This document shows positions 49,308 to 57,462 of a DNA stretch of 64,000 bases, in pieces (the first letter of the stretch is position 1; each line of letters begins with the position of its first letter). A program made the position numbers and the translations under genes. The stretch covers positions 1-64,000 of the forward strand of contig NZ_JBBMFC010000006.1 in NCBI RefSeq assembly GCF_040096225.1, read 5' to 3'. This DNA comes from Hominiventricola aquisgranensis (GTDB taxonomy: Bacteria; Bacillota; Clostridia; Lachnospirales; Lachnospiraceae). A model generated the notes under the pieces. The model saw only the letters and a list, made by a program, of their open reading frames with translations, was not told where the DNA came from and did not search any database.

Positions 49308-49605
49308 AGTTTTTCTGATGCTTCTGATGGCGGTCAGTATCATGACTGGATTGGTTACGGAAGCTATTAAGCGGTGGTTGGATGAACGTAACAAGAAATA
49401 CTACAGCAATGCGCTTGCAGGCTATGTGGCAATTGTAATGTCAGTTCTTTTGTGGTTGGCATATACCGTAATGGTACAGGCGGCGATCAGCGCACAGATG
49501 GTTGTTATTTTAATCGCGCTGGTATTGCTGAGCTGGTTAAGCGCTATGGTAGGTTATGACAAGGTAATTCAGGCAATCGGACAGATCAGGGGAGGTAATG
49601 TGTAA
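49291..49605 (+). CDS. Holin
   Basis: A 104-residue protein from ATG 49291 (AAGGAGGATA before it). Two or three membrane segments are visible (about 3-22, 42-63, 68-90). An internal KRWLDERNKKYYSNALAGY loop and a short C-terminal tail follow. Size, topology and place directly before the endolysin are those of a holin. Longer upstream starts read through the previous gene. Confidence 0.8.
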   Translation: MRMTLEVFLMLLMAVSIMTGLVTEAIKRWLDERNKKYYSNALAGYVAIVMSVLLWLAYTVMVQAAISAQMVVILIALVLLSWLSAMVGYDKVIQAIGQIRGGNV

Positions 49606-50384
49606 TGGCAACAATCATGATCGGATCCGCGCGGATCGATGAGCGCGGAAAGTTATCTGGAGGAGTTGCTGGTGATCAGAAGCAGACATCCAACACCAAC
49701 GATACAAAGGGCGAGGTAAGCATGCAGCCATTTTATGTACATAGTAAAGGCTGGTACATCCTGCGACCGAAGAATGCAGCTCTGGCCGCAAAGATGGCTG
49801 AGCGGATGACTGCCGCCTGCAACAACAAAAATATCGGTTATGACCAGGGCAACCGCTTAGGAGTTATCATCTATGGAATCGATACCAAGACAAAGACGGA
49901 GTGTGACTGCAGCAGCTTGACTAGGCAGGTTGTCAAGGAAGCGTCTGGAAAGGATCCGGGCAACTTTACTACGGCCAATGCGGCAGCGATCCTAGGAGCT
50001 ACTGGGCTGTTTATTAACAAGATCAGCTATTTGTCCCAGGCAAGGACTCCGGTCTATAACGGTGATATCTTGGTGACAAAGACAAAGGGGCATATCGTAG
50101 TGGTAGTATCTGGCAATCCTCGTGGTGGAGGACAATCTACAACAGCATCATCCACCAGCGATACAAAGAAAGGAGCATATAAGATGGATACGATCAGAAA
50201 AGGTAGCAAAGGAAAAGCAGTGAAGATCTGGCAGGTGATCCTCGGATACACCGGTAGCAAGATTGACGGAATCTTCGGATCCGGCACTGAGGCAGATACA
50301 AAGACCTGGCAGAAAGCGCATGGTCTGACTGCTGATGGAATTGTTGGAGCGAAGAGCTGGAAAGCTGGTCTGGAATCTGCGTAA
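49605..50384 (+). CDS. Endolysin with peptidoglycan-binding domain
   Basis: A 259-residue protein. The N-terminus IGSARIDERGKLSGGVAGDQ is a signature of Clostridia phage endolysins. The catalytic domain has CDCSSLTRQVV (about 100-110, Cys nucleophile) and KGHIVVVVSG (His, about 165), an NlpC/P60-like layout. A Ser/Thr linker leads to a C-terminal PG-binding module (about 197-259, RKGSKGKAVKIWQVILGY). There is no signal peptide, so export is by the holin. Confidence 0.88.
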   Translation: MATIMIGSARIDERGKLSGGVAGDQKQTSNTNDTKGEVSMQPFYVHSKGWYILRPKNAALAAKMAERMTAACNNKNIGYDQGNRLGVIIYGIDTKTKTECDCSSLTRQVVKEASGKDPGNFTTANAAAILGATGLFINKISYLSQARTPVYNGDILVTKTKGHIVVVVSGNPRGGGQSTTASSTSDTKKGAYKMDTIRKGSKGKAVKIWQVILGYTGSKIDGIFGSGTEADTKTWQKAHGLTADGIVGAKSWKAGLESA

Positions 50385-50503
50385 ACCGTGTTACTAATTT
50401 GTTACTAAATCTTATGTTTTGACGGGATTTTTCACTATTTTTAAAAGTGAACTTTCCTATAATATAAGGAAAAATCGGCATTGACGAAAATGGGAACAAT
50501 AGC

Positions 50504-50523
50504 AATCCTTAACTTTTCTTAAG
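50504..50523. other. attR: attR core
   Basis: An exact copy of the attL 20-mer. Host sequence following it starts the hairpin AAGAATC/GATTCTT and a T-run, so the integration point abuts a terminator. The SH3b-protein gene starts 91 bases downstream. Confidence 0.85.
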
Positions 50524-50549
50524 AATCCCTACAGATTCTTGCTTTTTTT
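50521..50549 (+). terminator. Host terminator cut by the prophage
   Basis: AAGAATC (50521-50527) pairs with GATTCTT (50534-50540), then GCTTTTTTTC. In attB this hairpin followed directly on the core, ending the transcript of whatever lay upstream (now the group II intron side). Confidence 0.7.
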
Positions 50550-50614
50550 CTCAATACAGGGTACGATAAACTATATTATGATTATAAAATCTTAAGAGAG
50601 AAGAGGGCTTAAAC

Positions 50615-51754
50615 ATGAATAGAAAAGGCATTAAGAGAATAGGGCTTATGAGTCTGCTCGTATTGAGCCTGCTCATATTTGCACCGGCTGGAAGAGCACA
50701 GGCGGCCGGAACAGGAACTGTGAAGAACAGAGTAGTAAATGTACGGTCGAATGCAACGACTGCATCTTCGATCGTTGCGAAGCTTACACAGGGAACCAGT
50801 GTATCTATCACATCTGAGACGACAGGTTCTGATGGAAGAAAGTGGTATAACGTATCTTTTAAATACAATGGATCTAATAAAACAGGATGTATCCGTGCAG
50901 ATCTGTTGAATGCAACAGGTACCAATACGGGTACATCTGCTGCAAATACATCAACAGCATCGGTCAGTGGATTCGGAGATGATTCTATTCTGGCAATTCG
51001 GGTAAATTCTGCAAGAGTCCGGAAACAGGCATCAACTTCTGCAGCTATGGTAACGACTCTGAATAAGGATGATCAGGTAAAGCAGAAGACAGCAGTGACT
51101 GGAAGTGATGGAAAGACATGGATCAGAGTATCCTTTACTAAAGGCGGACAGAAAACGTATGGTTATATTCGTTCAGATCTTCTGACACTGGTGAAGAAAG
51201 GGGATGCATCTGCAGAACCAGCAGGTACGACCAATACTACCAATACCAATACGACACCTTCGGCAAATTCAGGAAATATTCAGACAGATGATATTCTGAC
51301 GGTAACAGCTACAGCAGTCAGAGTCAGAGAAGATCCGTCTGACAGTTCCAAGATTATCACAAATCTGTTACAGGGAGACAAAGTAAAGTTCAAGAAAACA
51401 AGAATCGGTTCAGATGGAAAGCAATGGACGAAAGTATCTGTCACTATTAATGATGTAAGATATCATGGATACATCCGTTCAGATTATCTGGCATTCTACC
51501 AGAAGGCCGGAGATGCAGCAGCAAGTACGGTCAATGAAGACACCAGATATGTGAGTGCCAGTGCAGTCAGAGTCAGAGAATCCGCATCTGATAAGTCTAC
51601 GATTGTGGCAAATCTTCTGCAGGGAGATGCAATAGATTACCGTGGAACAAGAACAGGTGACGATGGAAAACAGTGGACAAAGGTATCTTTTACAATTAAT
51701 GGAGCCAGATATCATGGATACATTCGATCTGACTACCTGTCCAAGACAAAATAG
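50615..51754 (+). CDS. Secreted protein with four SH3b domains
   Basis: A 379-residue protein. A signal peptide (about 1-31, ending RAQAA) precedes four bacterial SH3 repeats at about 35-105, 125-200, 225-295 and 305-377. Each has a VRVR/NVRS-type start and a GYIRSDYL/GCIRADLL end, joined by Thr/Asn-rich linkers. Such domains bind peptidoglycan or metal at the cell surface. There is no catalytic domain. It is the first host gene beyond attR, so phage insertion may affect its promoter. Confidence 0.85.
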   Translation: MNRKGIKRIGLMSLLVLSLLIFAPAGRAQAAGTGTVKNRVVNVRSNATTASSIVAKLTQGTSVSITSETTGSDGRKWYNVSFKYNGSNKTGCIRADLLNATGTNTGTSAANTSTASVSGFGDDSILAIRVNSARVRKQASTSAAMVTTLNKDDQVKQKTAVTGSDGKTWIRVSFTKGGQKTYGYIRSDLLTLVKKGDASAEPAGTTNTTNTNTTPSANSGNIQTDDILTVTATAVRVREDPSDSSKIITNLLQGDKVKFKKTRIGSDGKQWTKVSVTINDVRYHGYIRSDYLAFYQKAGDAAASTVNEDTRYVSASAVRVRESASDKSTIVANLLQGDAIDYRGTRTGDDGKQWTKVSFTINGARYHGYIRSDYLSKTK

Positions 51755-51774
51755 AATTACATAATTAACATAAA

Positions 51775-51805
51775 AAGAACCTGGCAGAAATCCTGTCAGG
51801 TTCTT
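51775..51805 (+). terminator. Terminator after the SH3b gene
   Basis: AAGAACCTG pairs with CAGGTTCTT over a 13-base loop, followed by AATCTTTTTAA. It separates the convergent S1-domain gene. Confidence 0.8.
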
Positions 51806-51831
51806 AATCTTTTTAATAGTAATTGAAATAC

Positions 51832-52554
51832 TTACAGCTTTAAGTTAGCCAGCAAAGATCCAAGATTCGTAGAAATATTCTCGGACTTCGGCATGGTGTA
51901 GTGCTCGTCTTCAGCCGGTTCATCCTCTTTTACAAGAAGAGCTTTCATGCTCAGAGACAGCTTGCCATCTTTGATAGCAATGACTTTGACCTGTACATCC
52001 TGTCCAACTTTCAGTACTTTCTCCGGTGATGTGACACGTTTATCAGAAATCTGAGATACGTGTACCAGACCAGACAGACCATTTGCCAGACGAATAAATG
52101 CACCGTAATCTTTCAGATTCTCTACTTTTCCGTCCAGTACATCGCCGACTTTGATCTGGTCGAATGCTTCCTTTTCTTTCTGCTTTGCTTCTGCACGCGC
52201 TTCATCGCGAAGAATCTCTCTTGCAGAGAGAACCAGACGTTTTTTCTCAGGATCAACAGTGATCACGCGGACACGGATCTTTTTGTTGAGCCACTCGTTC
52301 AGATCGTCTACATGATCCAGAGACAGACGGGATGCAGGAATGAATCCGCGAACACCATCTACATAAGCGATCACGCCGGCATTTACAACACCGCCAATTT
52401 TTACATTCAGAACTTCTTTGTCATCCATGTACTGCTGCAGGGTTGCCCATACAGGATCCAGTTCCTCAGAATCCTGAGCACCGGATTCTTCAGCAGCTTT
52501 GTAGGATGCTTCCAGCTCCTCTTTGAAATCGTCCATTGTCAGTTTTTCTTCCAT
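51832..52554 (-). CDS. S1 RNA-binding protein (short RpsA-like)
   Basis: A 240-residue cytosolic protein with two S1 domains (about 48-115, KIGGVVNAGVIAYVDGVRGFIP, and 138-205, GKVENLKDYGAFIRL). Acidic ends flank them. Firmicutes carry short S1 proteins like this in place of six-domain RpsA; they bind mRNA and aid translation or regulation. SD: AAGGAGATTATAACC. Confidence 0.85.
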   Translation of the reverse strand: MEEKLTMDDFKEELEASYKAAEESGAQDSEELDPVWATLQQYMDDKEVLNVKIGGVVNAGVIAYVDGVRGFIPASRLSLDHVDDLNEWLNKKIRVRVITVDPEKKRLVLSAREILRDEARAEAKQKEKEAFDQIKVGDVLDGKVENLKDYGAFIRLANGLSGLVHVSQISDKRVTSPEKVLKVGQDVQVKVIAIKDGKLSLSMKALLVKEDEPAEDEHYTMPKSENISTNLGSLLANLKL

Positions 52555-52630
52555 GGTTATAATCTCCTTAACGATAAAATATAAAATCCCTATTCATCTA
52601 TTATAGATAGAAAAGCCAGTAAAATCAATG

Positions 52631-53986
52631 CTATTTTGCTTTTTTACTGATTCCTACAACCACTCCGCTTAATGCAAGAAGTGCTAGTGCATTAGGAATA
52701 ACCATCAATCCGTTAAAGAAATCTGCTAAAGACCATACCAGGTCAACCTTCAGAGTAGAACCGATGATGATAAATACAACCACCAGCATGGAGTAGATCT
52801 TTGTACCCTTCTGACCAAACAGATGCTTCACATTGATGGCTCCGAAGAAGTGCCAGCCAAGGATAGTAGAGAAGGCAAAGAAGAACAGGCAGACAGCGAT
52901 GAAAATGTCGCCAAAGCTTCCCAGTACAGAGGAAAATGCATACTGAGTCAGGGCTGTTCCACTCTTTCCGCTTGCCATGGCACCGGTGGTCAGGATAGAG
53001 AATACAGTCAGGTTCAGAATGATAAAAGTATCAATGAATACGCTGATCATGGCAGCCAGACCCTGGTCATGTGGGGAAGCAGCTGTTGCTCTTGCATGTG
53101 CATGAGGGGTAGAACCCATACCAGCTTCGTTGGAGAAGAGTCCTCTGGCAACACCGTAACGGATCGCTTCTCTTACAGTAATACCAGCAGCACCGCCGAG
53201 TACGGCATTTGGCTTAAATGCACCAACGATGATCTGCATAAATGCAGTCGGAATAGAATTGATATTCAACAAAATAACGACCAGGCTTCCAATAATATAG
53301 ATACCAGCCATGATCGGAACGATCTTCTCAACAACAGCAGCCAGTCTTGTAGTACCGCCTACGAAGATGAAGCCTGTCAGCACTGCCAGAACAAGACCGA
53401 TGGCAATCGCCGGGATATTGATATTTCTTGCTGCAAATACTTCTGCAAATGCAGCTCCGATGGAATTGGACTGTACCATATTTCCCATGAATCCAAGTGC
53501 GAGGATAATGAAGATAGAGAAGAGTACGCCAAGCACTTTTCCAAAAGTTCCTTTGAATGCAGCATGGATATAGTAGACCGGACCTCCAGTCACTTCCCCA
53601 TGTTCTACAGTTTTGTATTCCTGAGCCAGGGTTGCCTCAGCATAGATAGTTGCCATTCCGAAAAAAGCACTGAGCCACATCCAGAAGATGGCACCAGGAC
53701 CGCCTCCTACTAAAGCAGTGGCAGCACCAGCCAGATTACCGGTACCGACCTGGGCTGCGATAGCAGTGGCAACAGACTGGAATGGAGTCATCTCACCGTT
53801 ATTGCCTTTTTCGCCGTTGAGGTTCAGATTACCGAATACATGTTTTAATCCTTCCGGGAATTTGCGAATCTGAATGAATTTTAAACGAATTGTGTAGTAG
53901 ATACCGGTTCCGCAAAGAAGTACGATCAGTATCACGTTCCAGAGTACGCTGTTGGCCGAATCGACCAGAGTTAATAAGTTTTCCAT
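52631..53986 (-). CDS. Sodium:alanine/glycine symporter (AGCS family)
   Basis: A 451-residue integral membrane protein with about 11 hydrophobic segments. The family signature is GTGNLAGAATALVGGGPGA (about 75-95), with GLFSNEAGMGSTPHAHA (about 285-301). It imports alanine or glycine with Na+. A glycine riboswitch lies directly upstream, so glycine is the likely signal and perhaps the substrate. ATG 53984-53986 follows AAGGAGGAAGAAA. Confidence 0.92.
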   Translation of the reverse strand: MENLLTLVDSANSVLWNVILIVLLCGTGIYYTIRLKFIQIRKFPEGLKHVFGNLNLNGEKGNNGEMTPFQSVATAIAAQVGTGNLAGAATALVGGGPGAIFWMWLSAFFGMATIYAEATLAQEYKTVEHGEVTGGPVYYIHAAFKGTFGKVLGVLFSIFIILALGFMGNMVQSNSIGAAFAEVFAARNINIPAIAIGLVLAVLTGFIFVGGTTRLAAVVEKIVPIMAGIYIIGSLVVILLNINSIPTAFMQIIVGAFKPNAVLGGAAGITVREAIRYGVARGLFSNEAGMGSTPHAHARATAASPHDQGLAAMISVFIDTFIILNLTVFSILTTGAMASGKSGTALTQYAFSSVLGSFGDIFIAVCLFFFAFSTILGWHFFGAINVKHLFGQKGTKIYSMLVVVFIIIGSTLKVDLVWSLADFFNGLMVIPNALALLALSGVVVGISKKAK

Positions 53987-54036
53987 TTTCTTCCTCCTTG
54001 TAATTACCTTACATGCCCATTTTGGGCAATAAAATA

Positions 54037-54060
54037 AGAGCTGATATTCATATCAGCCCT
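54037..54060 (-). terminator. Riboswitch expression-platform hairpin
   Basis: Minus strand: GCTGATAT-GA-ATATCAGC, then TCTTATTTTATT. It lies between the glycine aptamer and the symporter start and should be the ligand-controlled terminator. Confidence 0.65.
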
Positions 54061-54084
54061 CCAAAGAGTAGAACATTTGCATAT

Positions 54085-54185
54085 GTATGCCCTGTCCTTT
54101 TGCCTGAGAGATAGGCGGAAACTATGTCATTCCGCTGTACACCTTCGGCGCTCGTTTTACGAGACTCTCCAGAGTAGTTATCAGG
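54085..54185 (-). promoter_or_regulatory. Glycine riboswitch aptamer
   Basis: Minus strand in order: CTCTGGAGAGTCTCG, GCGCCGAAGGTG and TCTCAGGCAAAAGGAC, the conserved core of glycine aptamers. Only one full aptamer is clear; a degenerate second would be needed for the tandem type. It precedes an AGCS symporter, a known gene context of this riboswitch. Confidence 0.88.
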
Positions 54186-54257
54186 TGTCCGCCGGATAAC
54201 TAAGCGAAATATAACATAGATTCCAGAAAAATACAAATAAGTATTTCTAATGGGTAC

Positions 54258-55238
54258 TTATTCAGAAGAACGGCCTTCACCAGTCTGCCAGGTCTCCGAT
54301 GGACTTGTATTCCAGGTAATGGTAGTACCGTCAGTGGTGGCAGTGATCGTACCTTGTTCATCCGTCCGGAAGACAGAGACTCCTGCTGCACGGAGCTTAT
54401 TCATGGTCTCTGCATGGGGATGACCATATTTATTTCCCTCTGCACAGCTGATGACTGCCCAGGTAGGATCTACAGCGGATAAAAAGTCATCGCTGGTGGA
54501 AGAACTACTTCCGTGATGACCGAGCTTTAACACGTCTGCAGACAGTGGCAGACCAGAAGAGAGCATATCCTCTTCGGCCTCTTCCTCAGCGTCACCCGTC
54601 ATCAGAAATGTAGTGTTACCGTAAGTCAGGCGGATCACAATGGAGTTGTTGTTATTGTCTTTGTATTCCTTAGACGGTGACAGAACTGTGAAAGAAGCAT
54701 TTCCAAACGTGTAGGTGTCTCCGGGAACAGGATGCTCCACCGGAATCTGTTTGTCATCGATCACGCGGATCACATCCTCGTAAGTTTTCGTATCAGAGCT
54801 GTGATCCGGCATAAGTACCCTATCACAGTCGAATTTGTAGAGGACTACATCGGCGCCTCCGATATGGTCTGCGTCCGGATGAGTCAGTATTGCATAGTCC
54901 AGTTCAGAGATTCCAAGATATTCCAGATAAGACTGAACCAGGGTTCCTTTGTCATTGTCACCGGCATCAATGATCATAGCGTGATCATCCTGTGTGAGGA
55001 CCATACAGTCACCCTGACCGATGTCTACAAAATGAACGGTCAGATCACCTGCATTTGCAGACAGATCGGTCTGTGCGTCCTGATAGACGCCCTGTGCAGA
55101 CTGAGATGCAGTGTCACTGATGGGAGTGATCCCATCATTTCCAAAGGTATAACCGGCAGCACCGAGAAGCAGAACTGTGACGGCACACAATAGCTTCAGG
55201 GTGGCGGGGTATTTTTTCTTTTTACGTCGTTTACTCAT
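54258..55238 (-). CDS. ComEC-like secreted metallo-beta-lactamase-fold hydrolase
   Basis: A 326-residue protein. A basic N-terminus and one membrane/signal helix (about 13-33) precede an MBL domain: FVDIGQGDCMVL (about 71-82), the metal motif THPDADHIGG (about 116-125), GDAEEEAEED and LKLGHHGSSSS (about 240-250). It resembles the detached C-terminal domain of ComEC and may degrade or process nucleic acid outside the cell. The ATG at 55236-55238 follows AGGAGAGACAGCT. Confidence 0.85.
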   Translation of the reverse strand: MSKRRKKKKYPATLKLLCAVTVLLLGAAGYTFGNDGITPISDTASQSAQGVYQDAQTDLSANAGDLTVHFVDIGQGDCMVLTQDDHAMIIDAGDNDKGTLVQSYLEYLGISELDYAILTHPDADHIGGADVVLYKFDCDRVLMPDHSSDTKTYEDVIRVIDDKQIPVEHPVPGDTYTFGNASFTVLSPSKEYKDNNNNSIVIRLTYGNTTFLMTGDAEEEAEEDMLSSGLPLSADVLKLGHHGSSSSTSDDFLSAVDPTWAVISCAEGNKYGHPHAETMNKLRAAGVSVFRTDEQGTITATTDGTTITWNTSPSETWQTGEGRSSE

Positions 55239-55359
55239 AGCTGTCTCTCCTTTTTGATGGTTGCTGATTTCCGGGAAAGCAGAAATATATTCTCGGAACA
55301 AAACACCAAATATTGTATCATAAGAGTTGACTAAATGAAAGATGTGGTGGAAATTCATT

Positions 55360-55388
55360 TTGCAAAGAAAATCAAAATGTGGTAAAAT
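55360..55388 (+). promoter_or_regulatory. Promoter of the cytidylate-kinase-like gene
   Basis: TTGCAA (55360-55365), a 17-base spacer and TAAAAT (55383-55388), 29 bases before the start codon. Confidence 0.6.
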
Positions 55389-55416
55389 TCAGGTACAAAA
55401 AGAAGGAGGGGATGCT

Positions 55417-56004
55417 ATGAGTAAACGTATTATTACTATCAGCCGTGAGTTTGGAAGCGGTGGAAGAACAATAGGAAAAATGGTAGCAGACCAGCTGGGA
55501 ATTGCCTTCTATGATAAAGAGCTGATCGAGAAGATCGCAGAGGAGACAGGATTCTCAAAGAAATTTATCGAAGAGTATGGAGAGCATGCACCGGGAACCA
55601 ATGTATTTTCCTATTCGTTCCTTGGAAGAGATGCTATGGGGGTATCCATGCAGGATAAGATCTGGATGATGCAGAGAAAGCTGATCCTGGATCTGGCAGA
55701 AAAGGAGCCCTGCGTGATCGTGGGACGCTGTGCAGACTTTATTCTTCGTGACAGAACCGACTGTCTCAACGTATTTATTCATGCAGCCACAGACAAAAAG
55801 GTGGAGCGTATCGTGAAGCTTTACGGGGAGACGGCTGACAAGCCGGAGAAGCGGCTGATGGACAAGGATAAGAAGCGTCGGGTAAATTATCGGTATTACA
55901 CGGATCGGGAATGGGGCGCATCTCAGAACTATCATCTGTGCCTGGACAGTGGAGAATTTGGAATTGAAAAATGTGCACAGATCATTGTAGATCTTGCAAA
56001 ATAG
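55417..56004 (+). CDS. Cytidylate kinase-like protein
   Basis: A 195-residue P-loop protein: ISREFGSGGRTIGKMVADQLG at about 8-28 (Walker A G-S-G-G-R-T-I-G), an inner VGRCADFIL and a lid-like segment rich in basic residues (DKDKKRRVNYRYYTDREWG). It belongs to the AAA_26/cytidylate-kinase-like family common in Lachnospiraceae; the true substrate is not established. SD: AGAAGGAGG. Confidence 0.85.
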   Translation: MSKRIITISREFGSGGRTIGKMVADQLGIAFYDKELIEKIAEETGFSKKFIEEYGEHAPGTNVFSYSFLGRDAMGVSMQDKIWMMQRKLILDLAEKEPCVIVGRCADFILRDRTDCLNVFIHAATDKKVERIVKLYGETADKPEKRLMDKDKKRRVNYRYYTDREWGASQNYHLCLDSGEFGIEKCAQIIVDLAK

Positions 56005-56014
56005 GAATAAAAAT

Positions 56015-56048
56015 GGAGTCGGATGAATGTATCATCCGGCTCCGTTTT
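56015..56048. terminator. Terminator between convergent genes
   Basis: GGAGTCGGATGA pairs with TCATCCGGCTCC (one G-U), followed by GTTTTT. The 3' end of the leftward ligase gene faces it from the other side. Confidence 0.8.
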
Positions 56049-56076
56049 TATGGATAGAGATTCAAAAATTTGTATT

Positions 56077-57462
56077 CTATAATTCAAATACCAGATCCCG
56101 GAACGCATCGCCACGTTCTTCAAAATTCTTGAAGATACCGTAGCTGGCAGCGGCGGGAGAGAGGATGCAGGCGCTTCCCCGTGGGGTGACTTTCTTCGCA
56201 AGCTCCACGGCATCGCTTAAATGTTCTACAAGATGTAGCCGGTCAGGATCATGGAAAGCAGGGTAACTGTTCTTGATCTCCTCATAGATCCGTTTTCCGG
56301 TGGCTTCCATCAGGATAATATGAGGAACCGAATCCACGGACAGATATTCAATCAGTTCTCTGTAGTCGATTCCGCGGTCCATGCCTCCGATCAGGATCGA
56401 TCCTGGGGACGGGATACTCTTCAATGCCTGGATCGCTGTGTCGCAGATGGTGGAGATGGAGTCATCATAGTAACGGACGCCATCTAAGGAACCGATCAGG
56501 CGAAGGCGGTGAGGCAGCGGTTCATAGCTGATTAAAGCTTTTGTAAATGATTCATCATCCACGCCAAGTTCATGGCATACGCCATAATCAAAGGCGATAT
56601 CCAGATGATTGTGATGTCCCAGCAGACGGATCTCAGATGCAGGAATTCGATAATCACCGCTTTCAAAACGGATTCGTGTTCCGGTCAGGGTCACATCACA
56701 GGAAGCGAACCGGTCTGACACGGTGAGAATGTGGGAAAGGCAGGTTCCCTTTGCTGGAAGTACATCCAGTCCGCAGAAGAGCAGGTCCTGTTCCTTCTGA
56801 TGAAGGTAGATCTGCTGCTTGGCATGGACGTATTTTTCCATGGTTCCGTAGTGATCCAGATGCTCCTCATGGATATTCAAAAGGATCGCAATGTGCGGAG
56901 ACACATGGATATATTCCAGTTGATGGCAGGACAGTTCACATACAATACGGGAAGCAGGTGTGATCTGTTCCAGAATATCAAAAAACGGAATACCGATATT
57001 ACCGGCAAGGACCGTGTCCATACCGCTTTCCTGCAAAATATGATAAAGCAGGGTAGAGGTGGTACTCTTTCCTTTGGTACCGGTAATCCCGATGATCTGT
57101 TCCCGGTAAGCTTCAAAGAACACTTCGGTCTGGGAAGTGATCAGACAGGTGTATTCATCAGCAGCTTTTGGAAGTACGACTCCCGGACTTTTGAAGACCA
57201 CATCATAATTCTCTAAAGAGTCCATATAATGTGCACCTGCAAGAAGCTTGATTTCTTCTGAGGAGACAGATTTCTTTTCGCCGGACAAAGTGGTGATTTC
57301 CATAGCGGCGGGAAGAGTCAGTGCTTCATTTCCATCGGCGATCGTAATGCTCGCGGCATCGCCCACTTCCAATATGCGGTTCAGGGTGGAACGGCCTTCC
57401 CGGCCAAATCCCAGGATCAATATGTTTTTCGCTTTAATCAGTTCGTGTAAACGGCTTAACAA
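56077..57462 (-). CDS. MurD-like ligase, probable MurD2 (adds L-Glu to UDP-MurNAc-L-Ala)
   Basis: A 461-residue Mur ligase. The N-terminal Rossmann part (NILILGFGREGRS) is followed by the ATP loop GITGTKGKSTTS (about 115-126), NIHEEHLDHYG (about 200-210) and the C-terminal domain (LIGGMDRGIDY). The start is TTG 57460-57462 after GGAGGT. The adjacent overlapping gene resembles MurL, which pairs with MurD2 in the pathway that adds L-Glu and then epimerises it. Ordinary MurD (D-Glu) cannot be excluded from sequence alone. Confidence 0.72.
   Translation of the reverse strand: MLSRLHELIKAKNILILGFGREGRSTLNRILEVGDAASITIADGNEALTLPAAMEITTLSGEKKSVSSEEIKLLAGAHYMDSLENYDVVFKSPGVVLPKAADEYTCLITSQTEVFFEAYREQIIGITGTKGKSTTSTLLYHILQESGMDTVLAGNIGIPFFDILEQITPASRIVCELSCHQLEYIHVSPHIAILLNIHEEHLDHYGTMEKYVHAKQQIYLHQKEQDLLFCGLDVLPAKGTCLSHILTVSDRFASCDVTLTGTRIRFESGDYRIPASEIRLLGHHNHLDIAFDYGVCHELGVDDESFTKALISYEPLPHRLRLIGSLDGVRYYDDSISTICDTAIQALKSIPSPGSILIGGMDRGIDYRELIEYLSVDSVPHIILMEATGKRIYEEIKNSYPAFHDPDRLHLVEHLSDAVELAKKVTPRGSACILSPAAASYGIFKNFEERGDAFRDLVFEL

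Larger units (their letters stand above)
230..50523. mobile_element. Complete-looking temperate myovirus prophage
   Basis: It is bounded by a 20-bp perfect direct repeat and holds, in order, integrase, immunity region, replication, accessory, packaging, capsid, contractile tail, fibre and lysis genes. The tail module (sheath, tube, E/E', tape measure, X, D, V, U, W, J, I) is P2-like. The terminase and portal are lambda-like and the capsid is gpT-like, so the phage is a mosaic. All structural modules are intact by length. The only clear lesion is the SNF2-type helicase gene near 4.6-6.9 kb. Integration leaves the flanking host genes whole. Confidence 0.93.

Noticed and set aside
52823..53713. 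Long rightward ORF opposite the symporter gene
   Set aside because: It is an antisense shadow rich in Ser, Cys and His with no domain, start context or promoter, while the symporter frame has strong family motifs.
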